This document shows positions 35,605-42,931 of a stretch of 64,000 nt of DNA, piece by piece. Position numbers and translations under genes: made by a program. The stretch is from Cyanobium sp. NIES-981 (GTDB taxonomy: Bacteria; Cyanobacteriota; Cyanobacteriia; PCC-6307; Cyanobiaceae). Each line of letters opens with the position of its first letter. The stretch's first letter is position 1. The stretch is taken from contig NZ_LT578417.1 in assembly GCF_900088535.1 (NCBI RefSeq), positions 806,001 to 870,000 of the forward strand, in the 5' to 3' direction. The notes beneath the pieces were generated by a model. The model worked only from the letters and a program-made list of their open reading frames with translations, was not told the DNA's origin and made no database searches.

Positions 35605-36021
35605 CTATGGGTCGATTCCATAGCCACGGCAGTCCTTGCCGTAGAGCGTTCCTTCATCGTCACCACCCCACCGCTTCCACCAGCGGCTGCCGGTGCCTTC
35701 ATCACAACAACGCCTCCAGCTGTTGAAATACGGATCCCCTGGCCGAAGCGCTCGACACACCGGCCGAGCTGCCGAGCTGGCTGAATCTTGCACGCCGTAG
35801 TCAGCACAGGTTTTGGAATACCAGCTCGTCTTGCCGGTGCTCCTCCTTGTCCAGTTGCTGCCACCGCGCGCATCGCAGCAGCGTGACCAGTTTTTGAAGT
35901 AAGGATCACCCTGTACCAGATCACGGCATGCTGCCGCAGAAGGGGAAGGAACAATGAGGGCAGACACAGCCATCACAGTGGCCACCAGACAACCCTTGGC
36001 TCGGGAACGAATCATCAGCAC
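35605..36021 (-). CDS. Secreted Cys-rich protein with two tandem repeats
   Basis: 138 residues from ATG 36021 (or 136 from 36015). A signal peptide (VATVMAVSALIVPSPSAAA) is followed by two homologous units, CRDLVQGDPYFKNWSRCCDA and CRALRPGDPYFNSWRRCCDE, each with three Cys and a further Cys after the unit (KTCADYG, KDCRGYG). The spacing implies disulfide-bonded mini-domains. The family is not recognised; it may be an extracellular binding or antimicrobial-type protein. The bases are less GC-rich than the neighbours. Confidence 0.75.
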   Translation of the reverse strand: MLMIRSRAKGCLVATVMAVSALIVPSPSAAACRDLVQGDPYFKNWSRCCDARGGSNWTRRSTGKTSWYSKTCADYGVQDSASSAARPVCRALRPGDPYFNSWRRCCDEGTGSRWWKRWGGDDEGTLYGKDCRGYGIDP

Positions 36022-36195
36022 AACCGAGGCGGCAAGATCTCTCTATGGATTCGCTGGCAAGCAACAAGCCCGGCAGAACGTGAGGATGACATGGATTCAC
36101 ATTGGCAGGAATCTCACCGCATCCTCGGGAAGGGCCCAACCAGGCCGCACCCGCCCGCCAACCAGGCCGTGCCGGCCCGCCAACCTGGCCTCCAG

Positions 36196-36492
36196 TCAGA
36201 GCCGCACCCGGGTCACCTGGGCCTGAATCGGTGCGCGCCGGGTGCTGATGTCGACCGGGCTGCGCGTGAAGATCTCCACCCGGATGCCCAGCCGTGCCAC
36301 CAGCACCAGCGCCTGGGCCAGCAGGGCGGCGATCGCCACGGCCGCCAGGGGCCAGACAAGCGCCCGCAGGGGCAGGCAGCTGCCCCCCGACATGACCCCG
36401 GCCGCCGCCAGCACGTGGTTGAGCAGCAGACCCAGAACGGCACCGCCCAGCAGAAGGGCCAGCGAACGGGGTTGGAGGAGAGCAGGCATCAC
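36196..36492 (-). CDS. Small membrane protein
   Basis: 98 residues with two hydrophobic segments (SLALLLGGAVLGLLLNHVLA and LVWPLAAVAIAALLAQALVL), followed by a basic/beta tail (GIRVEIFTRSPVDISTRR). It is not recognised beyond a two-helix membrane protein. No operon partner lies near it. Its position 288 bp from the M28 gene and the convincing hydrophobic pattern support it as a real gene. Confidence 0.6.
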   Translation of the reverse strand: MMPALLQPRSLALLLGGAVLGLLLNHVLAAAGVMSGGSCLPLRALVWPLAAVAIAALLAQALVLVARLGIRVEIFTRSPVDISTRRAPIQAQVTRVRL

Positions 36493-36780
36493 ACCAGCGG
36501 CCCAGGGCTGCAGGGAACAGGAGCTTCAACCTATGGGCCCAGCAGCTCCAAGCTGAGCAGGTGGCCGCCCGCATCCTCCAGTTCTCCCCTCACCGAACAG
36601 CTGCGCTGGAGCGGCGAACACCATCGCGATGGCGTCCTGATGGGCATCCAGCCTCTGCTAAAGCCGGAAAGGGTGAGGCGCCAGGAGAGTTCCCAGCGAG
36701 AGCACTGAGGTCCCAGGCTGGATCCATCAGCACTGCGTCCGCAGGGACAACCCGGCGGATCACCAACCCGTGAGCTCGGC

Positions 36781-37626
36781 ATGTCCATGCGCACAGAACC
36801 TCAGCAGCGCCTCCTCGCCCACCTCGTGCAGCTCGCCCGGCCCCGCCACGCCCGCTGGGATCCGCTTGGGCTGATGAGTGTGCGCGCCTACGTGCTCGAG
36901 GAGCTCCACAGCTGCGGCCCGGTGGAGCAGCACCGCTTCCAGGAGGGCACCGATGCGGGCGTCAACCTGATCCTGCGCCTGCCGGGTCAGCACGCGGAGC
37001 TCGATCCCCTGCTGGTCGGCGCCCACTACGACGGCCCGCTGCAGTCGATCGGTGCCGACGACAACGCCACCGGCGTGGCGGCCCTGCTGGAGCTGGCGCG
37101 CCGCTGGGCTGCGGAGCCCCCCCGCAGGCCGGTGTGGCTGGTGGCCTTCGATCAGGAGGAGTGGGGCATGGTCGGCAGCAAAGCCCTCGCCCGGGAGCTG
37201 CGCCATCGCCGGCAACCGCTCGAGCTCATGGTGAGTCTGGAGATGCTCGGCTACACCGCCGAGGAACAGGACTATCCCCACCCCGCCATGCGCCTCGTCT
37301 ATGGCGATCGCGGCGACTTCATCGCCCTGGTGGGCAATGCCAGCCCCGCCATGGCGCTCACCCTGCCGCGGCTGGCACAACGCCTGGGCCGGCATGTGCC
37401 CACCAAGATGCTGCCGGTGCCGGATGCCGGCCGCGCCCTGCCGGACGTGCGCCTCAGCGACCACAGCCCCTTCTGGGACCGCGGCTACGACGCCGTGATG
37501 GTCACCGACACCTCCTTCATGCGCAACCCCCACTACCACCAGATGAGCGACACGATCGACACCCTCGATCTGCCCTTTCTGGCGGCGGTGACGGAGGGGC
37601 TGGAGGCGGCGTTGCGGGTGCTGTGA
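36781..37626 (+). CDS. M28-family zinc aminopeptidase
   Basis: 281 residues. The M28 metal site is visible: GAHYDGP (His, about residue 82), the bridging Asp in GADDNATGVAAL, the catalytic DQEEWG (about 123-128), and a C-terminal His in LSDHSPFWDRGYDAVMVTD. No signal peptide is present, so it is probably cytoplasmic. It removes N-terminal residues from peptides, with specificity unknown. A nearby start at codon 3 (ATG) is equally possible. Convergent with the DUF4236 gene with 7 bp between them. Confidence 0.9.
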   Translation: MSMRTEPQQRLLAHLVQLARPRHARWDPLGLMSVRAYVLEELHSCGPVEQHRFQEGTDAGVNLILRLPGQHAELDPLLVGAHYDGPLQSIGADDNATGVAALLELARRWAAEPPRRPVWLVAFDQEEWGMVGSKALARELRHRRQPLELMVSLEMLGYTAEEQDYPHPAMRLVYGDRGDFIALVGNASPAMALTLPRLAQRLGRHVPTKMLPVPDAGRALPDVRLSDHSPFWDRGYDAVMVTDTSFMRNPHYHQMSDTIDTLDLPFLAAVTEGLEAALRVL

Positions 37627-37633
37627 CGGCCGC

Positions 37634-38152
37634 TCACGGCACCCCGGCCAGCCGCCACGCCTCCTCCACGGCCTGGATGCAGCGCTGGGCGCGGCGCCGG
37701 GCATCGTCCTGGCTGCGGGAGCGCAGCAGGTAGGCCTCCATCGCCTCGGGGGTTTCGATCACCGCCAGCAGGCCGGCTGCGGCTGGGCTGAGGCGGTCGT
37801 CCGCCAGCAGGCGGCTGAGCCGACCCTCCCTCCAGAGCCGCTCGCCGGGCCTGCCCGGACCGAACAGCTCCTGCTGGAGCGTCTGCAGCAGCGACAGCCG
37901 CAGCCGCTCCAGCTGGCCGGGCCGCAGCCGGCGGCTGTTGGGCAACCCAGCCGCCGGGCCGGCCGGGTGCTCCAGGCTCCAGCTCAGGCCCGTTCCCGGC
38001 AGCCCCACGGTGGTGCGGGGCGTTCCCGAGCGGCCCACCGGCACGTTCAGCGAGGCGCCGGGCCCGCCGATCGAGATCGAGCTCAGCCCACTCCGGGCGA
38101 AGTTGAAGCGCAGCGGCCCGAGGCGGGCGGAACGGCGGAAGCGGAAGGTCAT
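37634..38152 (-). CDS. DUF4236-domain protein
   Basis: 172 residues from ATG 38152. The N-terminal 55 residues match DUF4236: FRFRRSARLGPLRFNFARSG, then SISIGGPGASLNVPVGRSGT and TVGLPGTGLSWS. The remaining part is helical and Arg/Leu-rich (PGQLERLRLSLLQTLQQELF). Function unknown. Its start overlaps the stop of the phosphoesterase gene upstream (ATGA), so it is the last gene of the MerR-VWA-phosphoesterase series. Confidence 0.85.
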   Translation of the reverse strand: MTFRFRRSARLGPLRFNFARSGLSSISIGGPGASLNVPVGRSGTPRTTVGLPGTGLSWSLEHPAGPAAGLPNSRRLRPGQLERLRLSLLQTLQQELFGPGRPGERLWREGRLSRLLADDRLSPAAAGLLAVIETPEAMEAYLLRSRSQDDARRRAQRCIQAVEEAWRLAGVP

Positions 38153-38793
38153 GGGGTCAGGGGCAGGGCGGTCAGCCGGCCGCTGCAGTAGGCGCCGGTG
38201 TCGATGCCGATGCGGTGGGGCAGGCGGGTGATGCGGAAGTCGGGCCGGAAGGTGTGGCCGTGCACCACGGTGTAGGGCAGGCCGTGCTCGGGCGCTTCCA
38301 GGAAGGGGCGGCGGATCCAGAGCAGGTCGTCGGGGTTCTGGCGCTCGAGCCGCACCCACGGCCTCACGCCGGCATGCACAAACAGGTGGCGGCCGCGGAT
38401 GGCGGTGTGGGGCAGCGCCTCCAGCCAGCGGCGGTGCTCGCGGGCCGCCGGCAGGAAGCCGGGGTCGCCGCCGTTGCTGCGCCAGAGCCCCCTGGCAGCG
38501 GCGGCCCGGGCCCGATCACCGCCGCGTTCAGCCTCCAGCAGATCGAGCAGCATCTGCTCGTGGTTGCCCCGCAGCACCGTGACCCCGGCCAGGCCGTGGC
38601 GGCCGGGCTCCTGCTGCAGCTGCCGCACCCGCTCCAGCACCCGGAGGTCGCCGCCGGGCTCCGGGGCCCGGTCGAACAGGTCCCCCAGGATGATCAGCTC
38701 GGCGCCGCTGTGGAGATGGGGCTGGAGCTCCTGCTCCAGCAGGGTGGCGCAGCCGTGCACATCGCCGATCGCCACCACCCGCTCAGCTGGCAT
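38149..38793 (-). CDS. PPP-type metallophosphoesterase
   Basis: 214 residues with the complete PPP signature set: GDVHGC (about 12), GDLFDRAPE (about 36), RGNHE (about 75), FVHAGV (about 140) and VHGHT (about 176). It is a small bacterial serine/threonine phosphatase or Ap4A-hydrolase-like enzyme that binds two metal ions. Its start lies 11 bp inside the 3' end of the VWA gene and its stop overlaps the DUF4236 start, both signs of coupled translation. Confidence 0.9.
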   Translation of the reverse strand: MPAERVVAIGDVHGCATLLEQELQPHLHSGAELIILGDLFDRAPEPGGDLRVLERVRQLQQEPGRHGLAGVTVLRGNHEQMLLDLLEAERGGDRARAAAARGLWRSNGGDPGFLPAAREHRRWLEALPHTAIRGRHLFVHAGVRPWVRLERQNPDDLLWIRRPFLEAPEHGLPYTVVHGHTFRPDFRITRLPHRIGIDTGAYCSGRLTALPLTP

Positions 38794-40051
38794 CGCCGTC
38801 GTCGTCCCACACCTGCAGGCTGGAGCGCAGCGACTCCCGGCTCAGACCCTTGCGGGCCCGGTTGCGGTCGTTCCTGAGCAGATCCCGCTTGCGCTCCAGC
38901 AGCTGCAGCTCCTTCATGGTGCGCAGCGTGGGGGAGAGGGCGGCCAGGGCGGCATGGGCGGCCGAGAGGGTGCGGTCCGCCGCCAGCCAGTCGCCACGGT
39001 CGAGCTCTTCAAGCGCCCGGCGGCGATCGCGGTTGGCCTGCAGCAGCGCCAGCTCCTCGGCCACCGCCGCATCGGGCGTCAGCTGGGCCAGATCAGCGGC
39101 CGAGCGCACCGGCAGGGTGAGGTGCTCGATCAGCGTCTGGCGCCGGGCCTCGCCCGGAGCATCCCAGGCCAGCCGCACGCTGGCGATCTCCTGGTTCGGC
39201 ACCCAGGCCGGCAGCTGCAGCCGCAGGCCCACCGCCAGCTCCTGGCCCAGCCGCAGGGCCGGCAGCTGATGGTTGCCGTAGCTGGTGCGCGGCAGGTCGT
39301 TGAGCACGTCCGCAACCCGCGCGCCGTGCTTGGCGCGGATGCCGAGGCTCACCTGCCGGCCCACCGTGCCCGCCAGGCCGCGCAGCTCACTGGCGTAGAG
39401 ATCGGCCAGCTGGGCCGGGCTCTCGATGTGGGCCAGGGTGCCGCCCCCGGCGGCGGCCATGGCGCCCATCAGGTCTTCGTCGAAGCCACTGCCCAGCCCG
39501 AAGGCGCTGGTGCTGATGCCCCGCTGGCTCAGCCCGGCCACCTGCTCGGCGATCTGGCCGCGGTGGGTGAGGCCCTGGTTCGCCTGGCCATCGGAGAGCA
39601 GCAGCACGCGGTTGATCGCCGCCGGCTCGAGCTGCTCGGCCACCTGCTGGGCCCCGGCCAGCCAGCCGTCGTGCAGGGCGGTGCAGCCGCCGCTGCGGAT
39701 GGTGTTGATGGCGGCGATGAAGGGCTGGGGATCGCCGGCGGGCCGCGACGGCATCACGACCTGCACCTCGTCGTCGAAGCTCACGATCGCCAGCCGGTCG
39801 GCGGCGGTGAGCTGGCCGGCCAGGAAGCGGGCCGCCTTGCGGGCATGGCTGAGCTTGGTGCCGCTCATCGAGCCGGAGCGGTCGATCACCAGGGCCAGGT
39901 TCAGCGGCCGGCGGGGTGCGGCGGCATCGTCCGGGGGTGGCGGTGGGGTGGCCACGGTGATCACCAGATCCAGGCTGCTGGCGGCATCACCGGCCACGGC
40001 AGGCAGCAGGGGACGGAAGCGGAGGGTGGGTTGGGTCATCGGAGTGGACAT
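38783..40051 (-). CDS. VWA-domain protein
   Basis: 422 residues from ATG 40051 (ATG 40039 is an alternative). The VWA domain has a full MIDAS: DRSGSMSGTK (about 57-66), the Thr/Ser region GGCTALHDGW and a late Asp in LLSDGQANQG. It is followed by a beta-rich region and a long C-terminal helix (KELQLLERKRDLLRNDRNRA). Such proteins bind partners in a metal-dependent way, often with chaperone- or phosphatase-like neighbours. No signal peptide is visible. The MerR gene upstream in the series may control it. Confidence 0.9.
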   Translation of the reverse strand: MSTPMTQPTLRFRPLLPAVAGDAASSLDLVITVATPPPPPDDAAAPRRPLNLALVIDRSGSMSGTKLSHARKAARFLAGQLTAADRLAIVSFDDEVQVVMPSRPAGDPQPFIAAINTIRSGGCTALHDGWLAGAQQVAEQLEPAAINRVLLLSDGQANQGLTHRGQIAEQVAGLSQRGISTSAFGLGSGFDEDLMGAMAAAGGGTLAHIESPAQLADLYASELRGLAGTVGRQVSLGIRAKHGARVADVLNDLPRTSYGNHQLPALRLGQELAVGLRLQLPAWVPNQEIASVRLAWDAPGEARRQTLIEHLTLPVRSAADLAQLTPDAAVAEELALLQANRDRRRALEELDRGDWLAADRTLSAAHAALAALSPTLRTMKELQLLERKRDLLRNDRNRARKGLSRESLRSSLQVWDDDGDAS

Positions 40052-40119
40052 GCAAGGGGCGGGAGTTGAGGGACTCGGGGCGCAGAGGGTGAGGAACGAA
40101 GAATGTGAGGGAGTCAGGT

Positions 40120-40791
40120 TCAGCCGTCCTCGGGGTCGAGCAGGGCGGCCAGGCGCTCGCTCAGGCGATGCAGCCACTGGCGGCGGCGCGGGCCGGCCGG
40201 CGGCAGCACCACGCCGTCGCGCAGGTGCAGCTCCACCCCCGGCATCAGCGTGAAGCGATGCCAGCGGCTGCTGGCCTCCCGGCTGACCGCCGCGGCAGCG
40301 CCCTCGGATTCACTGCGCCGGCCCACGGGAGCCCCGAGCAGCGGCAACAGCGAACGGCTCGACTCCACCGGGGTCACCGCGTCGTCAAGGTCGGAGGGCG
40401 CTGAAGGGGGCTGGCGCAGGCTGCGGAGATAGTCGAGGGCGGGCTGGCGGAAGGCCTCCCGCTCGGCCAGCTCGGGATCGGTGGCCTCCACCTCCGCGAG
40501 CTGCTGGGCGATCTCGGCGTCCGGAAGGGCGCAGAGGGGCGCGATCGCCGAGAGGCTGAGGCCGCGCCGGGCCAGGCTGCGGATCAGCAGCAGCTGCAGC
40601 AGCTGCCGCTGGCCGTAGACCGCATGCCGGCCTGTGCGGCCCGGCCGGTCGAGCAGGCCCTGGGTGGCGTAGAGGCGCACGGTGCGGGCGCTGATCTCCT
40701 CCCCCAGCCGCTCGCCCGCGGCGGCCAGCAGGGCGTCGAGGCCGTAGAGGCCATCGGCGTCGAACGCGGGAGGGGGAGAGGCAGGAACCAT
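40120..40791 (-). CDS. MerR-family transcriptional regulator
   Basis: 223 residues from ATG 40791. The MerR winged helix is visible: ISARTVRLYATQGLLDRPGR followed by YGQRQLLQLLLIRSLARRGL. No metal-binding Cys pattern is present. The middle has a DNA-binding arm, and the C-terminal part (RFTLMPGVELHLRDGVVLPP) resembles a small sensor or a hook to another protein. The strong promoter at 40799-40827 would put the transcript start about at the start codon, so translation is probably leaderless. Longer in-frame starts (40803 or 40854) lie in or before that promoter and are rejected. Confidence 0.88.
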   Translation of the reverse strand: MVPASPPPAFDADGLYGLDALLAAAGERLGEEISARTVRLYATQGLLDRPGRTGRHAVYGQRQLLQLLLIRSLARRGLSLSAIAPLCALPDAEIAQQLAEVEATDPELAEREAFRQPALDYLRSLRQPPSAPSDLDDAVTPVESSRSLLPLLGAPVGRRSESEGAAAAVSREASSRWHRFTLMPGVELHLRDGVVLPPAGPRRRQWLHRLSERLAALLDPEDG

Positions 40792-40798
40792 GCGCCTA

Positions 40799-40827
40799 AT
40801 CATAGACGCTTGCAGTGCAGGTGTCAA
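40799..40827 (-). promoter_or_regulatory. Near-consensus sigma-70-type promoter of the merR gene
   Basis: On the minus strand: TTGACA (40827-40822), 17 bp, TATGAT (40804-40799). The spacer contains the partial dyad TGCACTGCA, possibly an autoregulatory site. The expected transcript start at about 40792 nearly coincides with ATG 40791. Confidence 0.75.
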
Positions 40828-40985
40828 CGCTTTGCCGTGGGTTGCTCCAAGCATGGGGGGATCGGGCGGGCAGTCCCCGGCTCTTCATGCGAATCACCAG
40901 AGGCCTGCCCCGCGAGATCTGCGGTGCAGCCCCGTGGCCGCAGGGAGACCTCCAGGATGCGGAGGCACCTGGATGACCAGCGGCC

Positions 40986-41495
40986 ATGGAGCTGCTTCGC
41001 CACCGCCGCCGATGGGCCGGCGCCCTGCTCGCCGGGGTGGCGCTTCAGGCCGCTCCAGCCATGGCCGGGGTGTACCAGGCCCTGTGCGCAGGCGGGCAGG
41101 AGTGCACCGTGACCATCGCCAACGGGGCGCTGAATCTTCCGGGCCAGAGCATCCCCCGCGAGCAGATCCTCTCCTGGTCGCAGGGCGGCTCGGGCAGCAA
41201 GACAGATGTGGGCCTGGGCGTGGCCACCACCGTGCTGTTCGGCATCCCGGGGTTACTGGGCTTCGGCGCCAAAACGCACGACTACAGCTTCACCGTGACC
41301 CATGGGGACGGCTCGGGCCACCTGCAGAACGCCGTGGTGGGCTTCCGGAACAACGTGCCGGCCAATCAGTTCATGATGGAGCTGATGGGCATGAGCGGTC
41401 TCACCCTCGGCCAGGTGAACCAGCCGCTGCAGGCCCGCCTGGACACCATCCGCCAGGAGGCGGCCGAGAAGGCCCGGCTGGGCGCGGCGGACTAG
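40986..41495 (+). CDS. Secreted hypothetical protein
   Basis: 169 residues. The signal peptide (MELLRHRRRWAGALLAGVAL, cut near AMAG) is followed by a small beta-rich domain with one Cys pair (CAGGQEC), a Gly-rich hydrophobic hairpin (VGLGVATTVLFGIPGLLGFG) and a C-terminal helix (LDTIRQEAAEKARLGAA). No family is recognised. The Cys pair and the hydrophobic hairpin suggest an exported, perhaps membrane-touching protein. It is divergent from merR. Confidence 0.72.
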   Translation: MELLRHRRRWAGALLAGVALQAAPAMAGVYQALCAGGQECTVTIANGALNLPGQSIPREQILSWSQGGSGSKTDVGLGVATTVLFGIPGLLGFGAKTHDYSFTVTHGDGSGHLQNAVVGFRNNVPANQFMMELMGMSGLTLGQVNQPLQARLDTIRQEAAEKARLGAAD

Positions 41496-41601
41496 GCGCC
41501 CGGCTAACTTGGAGGAGTGGTCTTTCGCAGGAGAAGTGATTCAGCTCCAGCCAGCCGCTCCAGCATGACGACATCCACCAGATAGACCACCTCCCATCCC
41601 G

Positions 41602-41847
41602 ATGATCGACCTCCCTCTCGCCGCCGAACTGGTGCTCGTGCTGCTGCTGGTGGCCACGCTGGATACCCAGCCGGACACCCAGACCTCACCCCCCGCAGAC
41701 TTGGCTGGTTCCAAAGAACCTGAGGTGCAACCGGTGCAACCCGGTGAACCCGTGTGGAGCCCCCAGCTCGATCGTCATGCCCAGCGCATCCTGCATCTGG
41801 AACGCTGCGCCGCCCGTGGTACGGGCAATGGTGGGCGCAAGCCTTGA
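41602..41847 (+). CDS. Possible small secreted or membrane-anchored protein
   Basis: 81 residues: a short hydrophobic start (LPLAAELVLVLLLVATLDTQ), a Pro/Thr-rich linker and a C-terminal segment (WSPQLDRHAQRILHLERCAA). No family is recognised, and length and composition alone do not prove coding. It lies in the gap between the secreted protein gene and an IS3 remnant. Confidence 0.35.
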   Translation: MIDLPLAAELVLVLLLVATLDTQPDTQTSPPADLAGSKEPEVQPVQPGEPVWSPQLDRHAQRILHLERCAARGTGNGGRKP

Positions 41848-41977
41848 GGTGAATCCCCTTGGATCGCCCTAACCTCACTACCCCATCCGCCTGGCAACGC
41901 CCCGTGGCCGCACCGCTCAATGGCGCCGATCAGAAGGCCCTGTTCGACTACTGGTTTGAACGGGTGCGGAACTGAGA

Positions 41978-42631
41978 GCCAGGACCCGCAAGGCGTTCCG
42001 GCCCTGCCGCAACGGCAGCAGAGGCGGCTCTGGGGTCGCGGAGAACTTGCTGCAGTAGGACTTCCAGCCCCCGCCCCCCCTACCGCTGCTGGGCGGGCGA
42101 CATCACCTGTATCCGCACCACAGCGGGCTGGCGGTACCTGGCGGTGTGGATAGAACTGTTCAGCCGCCGTGTGGTCGGCTGGAAGCTCGATCAGATGATG
42201 GATGCCGCTCTGGTGGTCGAGGCACTCAACTGAGCCCTCGGCCAGCGGCATGTGGAGCCCGAGCAGCTGCTGATTCACACGGATCAGGGCAGCCAGTACC
42301 GGGCCATCGACTACCAGGATCTGCTCAGTGGGAAGAAGATCGTCTGCAGGATGTCCGCCAAGGGCTGTTGTTGGGACAACGCCGTGGTAGAGAGATTCTT
42401 CTCCACCCTAAAGCTGGAACTGGAGCTCGACGACAACCGCAGGGAACTGATCAGCCCTCAGCCGCTTCGGTGGGATCTGGACTTCTGGATCGAGGGTTAC
42501 TCCAGCTGCGAACGCCTTCATTCAACGACCGGCTATCTATGTCCGATCGACTACAGGCAGCAGTTCATCGCCGCTCGTACACTCACCCTTGTGTCCCCCT
42601 GATCGCTGTCCACGAAATCGAAGGAACCCCA
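41978..42631 (+). pseudogene. IS3-family orfB remnant with right end
   Basis: A decayed copy of the IS3 type found at 23789-26509. Codons for TRKAFRPC are followed by several frameshifts (a poly-C run at about 42070-42082 and a TGA near 42232). An intact 3' frame, 42252-42602, then encodes [20 protein letters not shown] and WDNAVVERFFSTLKLELELD. The element ends with GGAACCCCA at 42631, matching the TGGGGTTCC terminal repeat. orfA and the 5' half of orfB are absent. Confidence 0.82.
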
Positions 42632-42931
42632 CACCCCTTGTCACTGACCAACCTGCTCAGACAGAGCACCCACCGAGCTGCAATCGTGGACGAGAACGTT
42701 TTTGGCAAGCGCACCCTCGCCTCGCGCAAGGAAACAGCCTGCCGGCTGACTGCCCTACACGGCCTCGATCCCACCAAGCCCCTGTTCCGGATGCTGCGGA
42801 GGTTTGGGGATGCGGACCCCACCTCCCGACCCCAGTTGGCGTTGCTCAGCCAACTGGCATGCGCGGGCAGCTGGGCATGGGACTTGCCACCGGCAGGTGC
42901 AGAGACGTCCACTAGCCAAGAGGAGCCATGA
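42632..42931 (+). pseudogene. 5'-truncated gene leading into the Druantia-like unit
   Basis: In frame from the IS3 end, the + strand encodes SLTNLLRQSTHRAAIVDENV, then FGKRTLASRKETACRLTALH and LDPTKPLFRMLRRFGDADPT, and stops at TGA 42929-42931, overlapping the next ATG (ATGA). The piece looks like genuine protein. It has lost its start to the IS3 insertion, and its C-terminus (SWAWDLPPAGAETSTSQEE) looks abrupt, perhaps from an internal deletion. The ATGA overlap shows it was the first gene of the downstream operon. Family not recognised. Confidence 0.55.

Noticed and set aside
38399-40069. Long + strand open frame across the phosphoesterase and VWA genes
   Set aside because: Arg/Ser-rich shadow. 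The minus strand has complete PPP and VWA motifs.
40792-40854. Longer starts for the MerR regulator
   Set aside because: They lie in or upstream of the near-consensus promoter elements, so the transcript would not include them.
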